A DNA stretch of 48,702 nucleotides, from assembly GCA_020403045.1 (NCBI GenBank), contig JADBYK010000091.1, positions 1 to 48,702 on the forward strand, read 5' to 3'. This document shows positions 1 through 6,197 of this stretch, piece after piece. Under the pieces are notes generated by a model that worked only from the letters and a program-made list of their open reading frames with translations, was not told the DNA's origin and did no database searches. How positions within the stretch are numbered: the stretch's first letter is position 1; each line of letters opens with the position of its first letter. Made by a program: the position numbers and the translations under genes. This DNA is from Cytophagales bacterium (lineage in GTDB: Bacteria; Bacteroidota; Bacteroidia; Cytophagales; Cyclobacteriaceae).

Positions 1-1
1 G

Positions 2-21
2 GTAGCTGATGCACAACTCTT
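2..21 (+). repeat. Left terminal inverted repeat of the IS1182 element
   Basis: Core TGCACAACT at 10-18. The outer part GTAGCTGA pairs imperfectly with the right end. A third copy of this motif occurs at 6210-6229. Confidence 0.72.
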
Positions 22-75
22 CAAAAAAGGTGGATTTAAGAAATTCAAGTCAAAAATGGCGTTAATAGATTCGTT

Positions 76-1683
76 TTAAGAGACAGTGATGTGAGGGGCG
101 GAAAATGGAGTGCGGAAAAATGGTGATGCCATAATCGATTTAACGAAGCACAGGAAAGGCGATGAAAATGTGGCTGTAGTTTCCCCCAACAGTTCCATTT
201 GCTTTATCATGGTAATCACTTTTGGAGATTCAAAACGCAAATACTTTTTCAAGTTGTATGCTAGTGCAGCCATGATCACATGTTTGTTGGCTTGACGTAT
301 GCCTCGTGTGTTCACACGCTTCATGTTCATAAAGTTAAGTAAGGTACCCAAGACAGGTTCAACTGTTTTGCTACGGATGCGACCCATTTGTTTGGCATAG
401 GGTGTTTGCATTTTTTTATGCATAACATCGTAGAGTGGTTTATGGATGCTGTCCTCTATCTTTTTAAACTTGGTGCTCTTGCCGCAACAGGCCACGCGCA
501 GCGGACAATCTTTGCAAACCGATTCGCTGCTCCGATATGTTTTTTTGTGATAACCTTTGCGATCTGATCTTTCGCCTTTGCAGGGCAGTATTGCTTTTTT
601 CCCACGCTGGCATTCATACTGATCTTTCTCTTGATTGTAGATAAATCCTTCGCGATGCGCTATGTATTGCCCAAAGTTGGGGATGTAGGCATCCACATTT
701 TTTTCCTTCAGGTACTTTAATACCTCACCACTAGAGTAGCCGGTGTCGGCTGTGATTTCTTGTAGTGCGATATTATTGTCAGCTAGATTTTCTTGTGTAA
801 GATCAAGAATATTGGCCATACATTGCGAGTCCCTTTTGTCAGCAAAATCGGCACATGCCCCTGTGATGACATGGTGGGCATCATCCACGGCCACTTGCCC
901 AAAGTAATTCAGCTGCCGTGCCTTTCCAGGCTTTACAGATATGCGCGCATCAGGGTCAGTGGGGGAATGGTGGGTGTAGTTGCTCAAAAACTTGGGGCGT
1001 ATCAAGTTACCTTGTTCATCTACTTTTTTGGAGTTGGTGTTACAGGGCTGGTCTTGATAGGCTTCTGCCTTCCAGGCATGATGCTGATCTACTTGCTTTT
1101 TCTTTTCTGTGGTAACGGTGCTTTTCGCTTTGTCTTCATGCATTATTTTCTCTTCGCTGCCTTCGTTGAGTTCATCGGCATAAGCTTGGGCATCGTCTGT
1201 GATTTCCTTTTCAATAAGGGAGTCCAAGCTGGCATTGGCTTTGATGAAGGCACTGTCGATTGCTTGCCTCTTGCCACGCACCATTCCTTTGTCAACACAG
1301 AGGCTGAGGATCTTTTTGAACAAGGTGATAAATACTTCTTCTCCATAGAGTTGGCGTGTTCGGCTGATGGTGCTGAACCATGGCAGTTCCTCATCAATAT
1401 CGTAACGGAGGAACAAGCGCACGTCCAAACAGTTGGAGCAGTAGCGCAGCAACTGGCGGTCGCTATTGATGTTGTTGAAATATCCCACCAAGATAATTTT
1501 GAAGAACACTACTGGGTCTATACTTTCATTTCCCTCTGAGCCATAGTACTTACTAGTGGCTTTGTAGAGAAAATGGAGGTTAAGGGCAGCCTCTAGTTTT
1601 CTGTAAAAATTGTCTTGAGGAACAAGCATGTCCAGATGAACCTGGTACATGATTTTTGGTGAGAGGTCTTTTCGTCCTTGCAT
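76..1683 (-). CDS. IS1182-family DDE transposase
   Basis: This 535-residue protein catalyses transposition of the IS. It has an N-terminal DUF772-like domain (about residues 50-130) and a DDE catalytic core: Asp143 in AIDSAFIKANAS, Asp313 in TADTGYSSG and Glu442 in RSKTVEPVLG. A cysteine-rich insert (SVCKDCPLRVACCGK, about 389-402) lies before the last catalytic residue and may bind zinc, as in relatives. The frame stays open up to an ATG at 1737, but that start would translate the terminal repeat, so the internal ATG at 1683 (MQGRKDLSPK) is preferred. No frameshift or stop is visible, so the enzyme may be active. Family assignment rests on domain order and the DDE spacing. Confidence 0.9.
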   Translation of the reverse strand: MQGRKDLSPKIMYQVHLDMLVPQDNFYRKLEAALNLHFLYKATSKYYGSEGNESIDPVVFFKIILVGYFNNINSDRQLLRYCSNCLDVRLFLRYDIDEELPWFSTISRTRQLYGEEVFITLFKKILSLCVDKGMVRGKRQAIDSAFIKANASLDSLIEKEITDDAQAYADELNEGSEEKIMHEDKAKSTVTTEKKKQVDQHHAWKAEAYQDQPCNTNSKKVDEQGNLIRPKFLSNYTHHSPTDPDARISVKPGKARQLNYFGQVAVDDAHHVITGACADFADKRDSQCMANILDLTQENLADNNIALQEITADTGYSSGEVLKYLKEKNVDAYIPNFGQYIAHREGFIYNQEKDQYECQRGKKAILPCKGERSDRKGYHKKTYRSSESVCKDCPLRVACCGKSTKFKKIEDSIHKPLYDVMHKKMQTPYAKQMGRIRSKTVEPVLGTLLNFMNMKRVNTRGIRQANKHVIMAALAYNLKKYLRFESPKVITMIKQMELLGETTATFSSPFLCFVKSIMASPFFRTPFSAPHITVS

Positions 1684-1717
1684 GGTGCAAAGATAATTTC
1701 CGTTAGTATATTTATAA

Positions 1718-1737
1718 AGTAGTTGTGCAACAGGCAC
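1718..1737 (-). repeat. Right terminal inverted repeat of the IS1182 element
   Basis: Read on the minus strand the end is GTGCCTGTTGCACAACTACT, matching the left end at 15 of 20 positions. The exact outer base is uncertain by a few positions, because GGCAC at the border could also belong to the adjoining attC-like site. Confidence 0.7.
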
Positions 1738-1859
1738 AATGTATTTGCGTCAAGCGGGGTTGACGCGTAATCCAACGTTTTCGTATCTTTAATACGTTCG
1801 TTGTCGGGGACAAAGCGTGGCTTCGGAAGCCCCGCTCGAACGCAAATACTCACGCTGTG
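1738..1859 (+). other. attC-like integron recombination site A (5' foot beside the IS)
   Basis: Bases 1744-1859 align without gaps to 3687-3802 with 7 differences in 116 positions. The site folds as a long imperfect hairpin: TTTGCGTCAAGCGGGG near 1744 pairs with CCCCGCTCGAACGCAAA near 1830-1846, with one unpaired base, as in integron attC sites. The 3' core reads GCTGTGTGCC (1854-1863), a one-base variant of the expected GTT core. The cassette it belonged to is gone, replaced by the IS. The 5' simple site is degenerate (GGCACAAT), and the IS terminus lies on top of it or next to it. Confidence 0.75.
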
Positions 1860-2186
1860 TGCCAGGCGCTAAAAAGTCCCGCGAACAGTGACGACACAGA
1901 CGACAACGTTTGGTTCACGCAGAGAACCGGACGAAATTTAGAAATATCGGGGCTAAGAAAATTTCTAAAGTGTTACGCGGACAACTCGGTGCCGCTGGAC
2001 GAGTTTTCGTTCCGCAGAGAGTTGGACGACTTTGACCGAGCCGTTAACGTAGAATTTGACTGGACTTCGAGAGCAAATTCATCTACTTGGATTCGAACGC
2101 GTCAACAAAACCTTACGGACGACTTGAGACAAACAGTAAACAAAAATGTTACGATTGCGCGCACGGGCATGCAACAAAAGGCATAA
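1857..2186 (+). CDS. Unrecognised cassette ORF (doubtful)
   Basis: An open frame of up to 109 residues fills the first visible cassette. It has no in-frame ATG near its start: only a GTG at 1857, inside the attC core, and later GTG or TTG codons. The product is hydrophilic and charged, without signal peptide or membrane segment, and no family is recognised. Its TAA (2184-2186) lies just past the R''-like box GGCATGCAAC (2166-2175), which is where cassette genes usually end. It could be a decayed gene. The position and orientation fit cassette cargo, but the start and function are unknown. Confidence 0.3.
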   Translation: MCQALKSPANSDDTDDNVWFTQRTGRNLEISGLRKFLKCYADNSVPLDEFSFRRELDDFDRAVNVEFDWTSRANSSTWIRTRQQNLTDDLRQTVNKNVTIARTGMQQKA

Positions 2187-2297
2187 TCGATGTCGGGGTG
2201 ACGTGTAGCTCAAAGTTTCTACCTTCGTTCAACGTTTGGTTTTGGGGGCAGGACGCGGCTTCGAAAGCGCACCACTGAAGAAACACAAACGTTATGC
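2166..2297 (+). other. attC-like integron site B
   Basis: The left box GGCATGCAAC (2166-2175) is complementary at 7 of 10 positions to the start of the same cassette (GCTGTGTGCC at 1854-1863). The right core is GTTATGC (2291-2297). The central part shares long blocks with site C, for example TGACGTGT, CAAAGTTT, CTTCGTT and GCAGGACGC, followed by a CTTCGAAAGCGCACCAC arm. The hairpin is less regular than in site C. Confidence 0.75.
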
Positions 2298-2371
2298 TGC
2301 ATTGCTTTTGAACAATTTGGAGATCTGAAACAAAATACTCATTTTTGACGTCAGTAACGTAAAACGACACT

Positions 2372-2653
2372 ATGATAGTTTCCTTTGGCTCAAAAGAGAC
2401 AAGAAAAATATGGGACGGTGAAAGAATTAAGGGTTTGACGACTGACCTACAGGAAATTACAAGACGAAAACTGAGAATGCTTAATAACTCACAAAATATT
2501 ATCGATCTTCAAGTCCCACCATCGAACAGACTTGAAAAGTTAAAGGGAAATTTAAAGGAATATTATTCCATAAGAGTTAATGACCAATGGAGAATAATAT
2601 TTAAGTGGGACAAGGGGAATGCCACGGACGTAGAGATATTGGACTATCATTAA
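2372..2653 (+). CDS. higB: HigB-type RelE-superfamily toxin
   Basis: This 93-residue protein is a type II toxin, expected to act as a ribosome-dependent mRNA interferase. It shows the HigB killer-protein pattern: an N-terminal beta strand with KIWDGER, then LQEITRRKLRMLNNS, PPSNRLEKLKGNLKEYYSIRVNDQWRI and FKWDKGNATDVEILDYH at the end. The length is normal for HigB. The toxin gene precedes the antitoxin gene, the usual order for hig loci. The ATG lies 78 bases after the cassette border, so a cassette-borne promoter probably lies in 2300-2371. No damage is visible. Confidence 0.9.
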   Translation: MIVSFGSKETRKIWDGERIKGLTTDLQEITRRKLRMLNNSQNIIDLQVPPSNRLEKLKGNLKEYYSIRVNDQWRIIFKWDKGNATDVEILDYH

Positions 2654-2665
2654 TAAAATATAAAG

Positions 2666-2965
2666 ATGAAAAAATTAAAAAATATACATCCGGGTGAAAT
2701 CCTACAAGAAGAATTTTTAGTACCCTTGGGACTAAGCGCCTATAAGTTGTCGAAAGACGTTGGGATACCTCAGACAAGAGTTTCAGAAATTATTAAAGGT
2801 AATAGGAGAATAACAGCCGACACTGCATTAAGACTTTCAAAATACTTTGGTAATTCTGCGAAGTTTTGGCTTGGCCTTCAGGACGACTTTGAAATTGAAG
2901 AAGAAGAGCAACTTAAATTTAAAGAGTTGAACTTAATAGAGCACTATCAAAGCAACGCAGCATAA
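2666..2965 (+). CDS. higA: HigA-type antitoxin with helix-turn-helix
   Basis: This 99-residue XRE-family protein is expected to bind and neutralise HigB and to repress the operon. It begins with the typical HPGEIL motif, followed by a Cro-type helix-turn-helix (about residues 25-60: SAYKLSKDVGIPQTRVSEIIKGNRRI) and the HigA/VapI hallmark AKFWLGLQDDFEIE. The tail is acidic. The gene begins 12 bases after the higB stop, so the pair is co-transcribed. Its stop codon TAA (2963-2965) lies inside the cassette R'' box, so gene and recombination site overlap. Confidence 0.92.
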   Translation: MKKLKNIHPGEILQEEFLVPLGLSAYKLSKDVGIPQTRVSEIIKGNRRITADTALRLSKYFGNSAKFWLGLQDDFEIEEEEQLKFKELNLIEHYQSNAA

Positions 2966-3088
2966 CAGCATGTGTCTGCTATGGTGCGGTGACGTGTTGC
3001 CCAAAGTTTATATCTTCGTTCCACGTATGGTTTCGGGGACAGGACGCAGCTTCGGAAGCGCACCACAGCAGAAACACACACGTTGGCG
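2960..3088 (+). other. attC-like integron site C (best conserved)
   Basis: The site runs from R'' GCATAAC (2960-2966) to R' GTTGGCG (3082-3088), about 129 bases. The arms form an imperfect hairpin: CTGCTATGGTGCG (2976-2988) matches the reverse complement of CGCACCACAGCAG (3059-3071) at 12 of 13 positions. The outer parts AACAGCATGTGT and ACACACACGTT also pair partly. The loop half contains CTTCGTTCCACG and the block TTTCGGGGACAGGACGC shared with the other sites. Confidence 0.85.
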
Positions 3089-3158
3089 GTCAGGCAAGAT
3101 GACAACTAGACACCAAACTAAACATGCTATAAAACGAATCAGGTGTAACATGCAGAAC

Positions 3159-3166
3159 TAAATTTG
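3159..3166 (+). promoter_or_regulatory. Candidate -7 promoter box in a cassette
   Basis: TAAATTTG fits the Bacteroidota -7 consensus TAnnTTTG exactly. It ends 12 bases before the GTG start of the SRPBCC-like gene, so the transcript would be leaderless or nearly so. No clear -33 TTG box is seen. Confidence 0.45.
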
Positions 3167-3177
3167 TAGAACAAAAA

Positions 3178-3681
3178 GTGGAATACAAGATTAAGGTAAC
3201 AACAACATATAAGTGTTCATTAGAACGTGCCTTTAAGACTCCGATGCTTTGTGACCTTTCTAAAGTTCACACGGGGTTTGGTTTAATGCCTAAAGTGACA
3301 CACTGTAGCGAAGATGAAAATTGGGGTCAAGTTGGGTCAAAGAAAAAAATATACGCTGCAAAATCGTTAACACAAAAAGGCGGGTTTGTCTCGGTTGACC
3401 ATATACTTGAACGAATAGAAAACGATTACTGGAAAATTCAGGTTGACGACTTTCAATCCTGGATGTTAGGTTTCTATAAATTTGTTGGAGAGTGGAAAAC
3501 GACTAAAATCGCAACGGACAATGTTTTAGTTGAATACACATATACATTACACTCGGACAATCTGATGTTTTATCCTTTAAATTGGTTATTTGCAAAGGCT
3601 TTTTGGAGAATGTATATGAAAAGAGTGTTAGAAAATGTTAAACAAATCGCATACGACAAGGAACCGTACAAATATGAATAG
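3178..3681 (+). CDS. SRPBCC-like (START/Bet v 1-fold) cassette protein
   Basis: This 167-residue soluble protein resembles the SRPBCC/polyketide-cyclase superfamily. It starts with an N-terminal strand (EYKIKVTTTYKCSLERAFKTPM), typical of the first strand-helix unit. HILERIENDYWKIQVDDFQSWM and the alternating WKTTKIATDNVLVEYTYTLHS strands follow, and a long C-terminal helix (ENVKQIAYDK) closes it. Such proteins bind hydrophobic ligands, but the substrate here is unknown. The start is GTG at 3178, the only start close to the promoter-like box. The TAG stop (3679-3681) lies where the R'' box of site D should be, as usual for cassette genes. It is more A+T rich than the core genes. Confidence 0.7.
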   Translation: MEYKIKVTTTYKCSLERAFKTPMLCDLSKVHTGFGLMPKVTHCSEDENWGQVGSKKKIYAAKSLTQKGGFVSVDHILERIENDYWKIQVDDFQSWMLGFYKFVGEWKTTKIATDNVLVEYTYTLHSDNLMFYPLNWLFAKAFWRMYMKRVLENVKQIAYDKEPYKYE

Positions 3682-3803
3682 TGATCTTTGCGTCAAGCGG
3701 GGTTGACGCGTAATCCAACGTTTTCGTATCTTTAATGCGTTCGGTGTCGGGGACACCGCGCGGCTTCGGAAGCCCCGCTCGAACGCAAATACTTACGTTG
3801 TGG
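3679..3803 (+). other. attC-like integron site D
   Basis: This is almost the same as site A: 109 of 116 positions identical over 3687-3802. The arm TTTGCGTCAAGCGGGG (3687-3702) pairs with CCCCGCTCGAACGCAAA (3773-3789) with one mismatch and one extra base, like the extrahelical bases of attC stems. The right core is GTTGTGG (3797-3803). The left simple site is not recognisable and does not match the cassette start GTTGGCG at 3082, so this cassette end has decayed or was exchanged. Confidence 0.75.
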
Positions 3804-3822
3804 GTAATAGCATCGGACAAAT

Positions 3823-4350
3823 ATGAGACTTCTGATAATATGTTTTTCAATATTGACCAATCTATCATTGGGACAGATTAACGTGTTGACTGACTGTTTA
3901 AATAGTCAGACTGACCAGGTTAAGTGTTTAAACTTCGGACAAATAGGATTTGATACAGACGACTTGACATTCAAGAGAATATCTAAACGTGTTGAAAGAA
4001 TTACAGACATTCATGATACATTATCTTTAGCTTACATCTTACCAACTTACAAAAGAAAAATTACTAAAGAATTCAAATTATTTAAGACCTCGTTTTTAGG
4101 AGTAACTAAAGTAAACGATGTTGTACAATCTTTAGAATTATATGGTTGTGTAAAAGTGGACAATTTGGACTTCTATGGAATTAATTTAGGTTCAAAAGTT
4201 GAAGACTTGATAAGGAGGTTCGGACAACCCGAAAAGATAAAACCGTTTGACCATTTAAAAGGTGAAATTTGGGAATATCCAGACAAGAGGTATTCATTTG
4301 TAGTAAAGAGTGACATTGTGGTAATTATTAAATTGAACAGAGCGGGTTAA
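3823..4350 (+). CDS. Small exported cassette protein of unknown function
   Basis: The product has 175 residues with a Sec signal peptide at its N-terminus (MRLLIICFSILTNLSLGQ). The C-terminal part contains GINLGSKVEDLIRRFGQPEK followed by a WEYPDKRYSFVV strand pair. This resembles the short repeat of SmpA/BamE-like and related envelope domains (Gly-x-x-x-x-Glu-hydrophobic...Gly-x-Pro), but the match is too short for a family call. The ATG lies 26 bases from the cassette border at 3797. The TAA (4348-4350) immediately precedes the R'' box (4351-4366), which mirrors the cassette start at 14 of 16 positions. An envelope or periplasmic location is inferred. Confidence 0.7.
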   Translation: MRLLIICFSILTNLSLGQINVLTDCLNSQTDQVKCLNFGQIGFDTDDLTFKRISKRVERITDIHDTLSLAYILPTYKRKITKEFKLFKTSFLGVTKVNDVVQSLELYGCVKVDNLDFYGINLGSKVEDLIRRFGQPEKIKPFDHLKGEIWEYPDKRYSFVVKSDIVVIIKLNRAG

Positions 4351-4443
4351 TGCTACTGCCCACAACAAAATGCTTCTGCAATAGCGCGTTGACGTGTAAG
4401 CTATAAGTGTTATCTTCGTTCCACGTTTGGTGTCGGGGACAGG
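4351..4443 (+). other. attC-like integron site E, truncated
   Basis: The left box TGCTACTGCCCACAAC (4351-4366) matches the reverse complement of the cassette start (3797-3812) at 14 of 16 positions. The left arm and loop follow the site B/C pattern up to GGGGACAGG (4435-4443). There the similarity stops, and the whole right arm and GTT core are missing. The array was cut here and joined to unrelated coding DNA. Confidence 0.75.
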
Positions 4444-4801
4444 CGGTTACATTGATGCTTGGGGACGTGGAACTTTAAAAATTATAACAGCGTGCAGAGA
4501 GGCCGAACTTCCAGAACCAGAAATGAAGGAAGAATTTGGAGGAGTGATGATAACGCTTTTCAAAGACCGGTTTACAGAGCAGCAGTTAAGGAAAATGGGG
4601 TTGAATGAACGACAGGTGAAAGCAGTATTGTATGTAGTTGAAAATAGAAATATTACGAATACCAAGTATCAGGAACTATTTTCAGTTTCAAAACCAACAG
4701 CAACTCGGGATTTAAGTGAATTATCCGATGAAAAGTTTAGAGTGTTTGAAAAAAGGGGAGTTACCGGAGCAGGAACTGCCTACTTTTTAATGGGCTCATA
4801 A
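4427..4801 (+). pseudogene. C-terminal fragment of an AlbA/Schlafen-type ATP-binding regulator
   Basis: From GYIDAWGRGTLKII onward (4444 on) the frame encodes the end of the COG2865-like family of putative transcriptional regulators. This segment usually follows an N-terminal AlbA_2 domain and precedes a winged-helix domain, seen here as LNERQVKAVLYVVENRNITNTKYQELFSV and SKPTATRDLSEL. The usual N-terminal ~300 residues are absent, replaced by the attC remnant. The only start is a TTG at 4427 inside that remnant. It is most likely a dead gene remnant. Translation of the isolated winged helix is possible but unsupported. Confidence 0.75.
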
Positions 4802-4840
4802 TGAGCTCAATGGGCTCATGATCGGCTAATATTGGGCTCA
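4791..4840 (+). repeat. Short repeats of TGRGCTCA
   Basis: TGGGCTCA occurs at 4791-4798, 4811-4818 and 4833-4840, with TGAGCTCA at 4802-4809. In the frame of the upstream regulator fragment this reads as repeated Gly-Ser tails after the stop, so it may be an out-of-frame repetitive C-terminus rather than a binding site. Confidence 0.4.
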
Positions 4841-5214
4841 AAACTTAGAAGTCGAGAAAATTTAATTGGCCGAATCAATGGTTCTACAAGAAATGGAAAC
4901 AGCTCAAGTCAACTATGATCTCACCTTCATTACCTGAACAGGTTCAGCTATGGGACAAAAACGCGCTTCGAGAGCCGCAGCTGCCATAAACAGAGGTCGT
5001 TCTGTGCTATTCCCACCATTTTCGATATGAAAATCAATTTCGAAGCTAAGGCTCGGGACAAATCGAAGTCTAAAAACAGGTAGTGACGACCGAATAGGCG
5101 CTGATGACTAACGCTTCACAAAGTGTTAGTCAGAATTTCGAAAAAAATCGTTTCCAACTTAAACTTTTCTGTAAAAAGCATATCTAACGAAAATAACTTT
5201 CAAAATTTTAAAAA
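4802..5214. other. Gene-free gap with weak attC-like traces
   Basis: No ORF is supported here. The part 4900-5005 shows loose similarity in order to the attC-like sites: AGCTCAAG, then TCACCTTCATT, then GGGACAAAAACGCGCTTCGA, then GGTCGTTCTGTGC. It could be a heavily decayed site. A near-perfect palindrome lies at 5103-5133. TAACTTTC at about 5195 resembles a -7 box for the esterase gene. Confidence 0.3.
5103..5133. repeat. Palindrome with AAC...GTT arms
   Basis: TGACTAACGCTT and AAGTGTTAGTCA form a 12-base stem with one G-T wobble and a CAC-A loop. The boxes GACTAAC and GTTAGTC have the form of integron simple sites, but the 4-base loop is far too short for a normal attC. No T run follows, so a terminator is less likely. 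Confidence 0.45.
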
Positions 5215-6192
5215 ATGAATAAAGCTTTGTTTCTTTTAATCGTAATTTCTGCTTTTGGTTGTAGAAAAGATGACGATAATGCAAATCCGACAGTAATTCC
5301 TTATCAAGATGGTTTGACAACTAATTTCATAACTGTCAATAACATTACACGGAAGTATTTAGTGTACAGACCAACTGGAATGACAACAGTAAATGCAGTT
5401 GTAACTGTTTTGCACGGTGGTGGTGGACTTGGACTTGATGTAGCCGAACTAGGAACTCACCCACTTTCTGTTTTTAGAACGATTGCAGACAGTGAGAGGT
5501 TTTTAGTTATTTATCCAGAAGGATCTCTTGATATTCAAGGAAATCCAGGTTGGAATGACTGTAGAAGTGATGATATCTCAGGTAGTCAAGGCGATGATAT
5601 TACGTTTTTGAAACAATTAAACGCCAAATTAGTATCTGACTTGACTATTAACTCATCTAAAATGTACTTGACAGGAACGAGTAATGGAGCATTAATGACT
5701 TATTCTTACGCATTTCAATTTCCAGAGACTATTAAGGCTATTGCGGTTTCAAGCGGTAACTTACCCGAGTTTACTGAAAATGGAGTTTGCACAAATGGTT
5801 CATCAATCCCATTGCCAATTTTGCTAACGCACGGAACAAGCGACCCAGCAATGCCTGCAAATGGTGGATGTGTTGCTAACTTGGGCGGTGGTTGCAATCG
5901 TGGAAAAGTAATATCCCAAACAGCAACAATAAGCTATTGGATTCAAAGGAATGGTTTGCAAAATATTACGCCTGCAATATCCAACTTTGATGTAAATACA
6001 ACAGATGCAGGAAACGTAGAAAAAAGAGTTTATAATGGAGCAAAACCATTAGTTTATTATGTATTAAATAATGCAGGACATTCTGTTGCTAGCAAAACTG
6101 TTTATTTAAATTCTTCACCAGCAAATGGTGTTCAAAATAGAGATATTGAATATGCAGAAGAAGTTTGGAATTTTTTCAAAGGACTTCAGTGA
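5215..6192 (+). CDS. Alpha/beta-hydrolase lipoprotein, PHB-depolymerase/feruloyl-esterase (LpqC) type
   Basis: This 325-residue secreted esterase of the polyhydroxybutyrate depolymerase-like family is anchored as a lipoprotein. The signal peptide ends in lipobox AFGC with Cys16. An oxyanion-hole motif HGGGG (67-71), the nucleophile elbow GTSNG with Ser156, an Asp at 210 (HGTSD) and His289 (NNAGHS) give a complete triad. The family cleaves acyl or feruloyl esters, but the substrate here is unknown. It lies between the cassette remnants and an IS-like end and is A+T rich, so transfer is likely. It faces the GH32 gene. Confidence 0.82.
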   Translation: MNKALFLLIVISAFGCRKDDDNANPTVIPYQDGLTTNFITVNNITRKYLVYRPTGMTTVNAVVTVLHGGGGLGLDVAELGTHPLSVFRTIADSERFLVIYPEGSLDIQGNPGWNDCRSDDISGSQGDDITFLKQLNAKLVSDLTINSSKMYLTGTSNGALMTYSYAFQFPETIKAIAVSSGNLPEFTENGVCTNGSSIPLPILLTHGTSDPAMPANGGCVANLGGGCNRGKVISQTATISYWIQRNGLQNITPAISNFDVNTTDAGNVEKRVYNGAKPLVYYVLNNAGHSVASKTVYLNSSPANGVQNRDIEYAEEVWNFFKGLQ

Positions 6193-6197
6193 ACCCA

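Larger units (their letters stand above)
1..1737 (-). mobile_element. IS1182-family insertion sequence, nearly complete
   Basis: The element is one long minus-strand transposase ORF bounded by imperfect terminal inverted repeats. The left end (2-21) matches the reverse complement of 1718-1737 at about 15 of 20 positions, with the shared core TGCACAACT at 10-18 and AGTTGTGCA at 1721-1729. The length of about 1.74 kb is normal for IS1182 elements. The outer left border coincides with the first bases of the window, so the left flank and any target duplication cannot be seen. The right end abuts an integron attC-like site. Confidence 0.88.
2292..3082 (+). mobile_element. Integron gene cassette carrying higB-higA
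   Basis: The cassette starts at the cut point in G|TTATGCTGC (2291-2300) and ends at G|TT of the next core (3082). Its 3' R'' box GCAGCATAAC (2957-2966) is the exact reverse complement, 10 of 10, of its own first bases GTTATGCTGC. This self-complementarity is the defining mark of an integron cassette excised and inserted as a circle. Both genes point the same way as the other cassette ORFs. Confidence 0.85.

Noticed and set aside
2-79. Plus-strand open frame ending at 79, looking like the C-terminus of a gene cut by the window start
   Set aside because: It lies inside the IS terminal repeat and the sequence next to the transposase stop; a short chance frame is more likely.
793-1539. 248-residue plus-strand ORF
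   Set aside because: It is antisense to the transposase over its whole length and has no recognisable domain.
1593-1853. Minus-strand ORF across the IS border and site A (a similar one at 3638-3868)
   Set aside because: The two share sequence only because sites A and D are repeats; the frames read the hairpin DNA.
2087-2278. Alternative ORF running through attC-like site B
   Set aside because: It crosses the whole recombination site and overlaps another frame; no domain.
2970-3161. Plus-strand ORF through site C
   Set aside because: It translates the attC hairpin; no protein features.
1738-4443. CRISPR array as an explanation of the repeats
   Set aside because: Repeats are about 120 bases, spaced by whole genes, with long imperfect hairpins and cassette-type borders; no cas genes.
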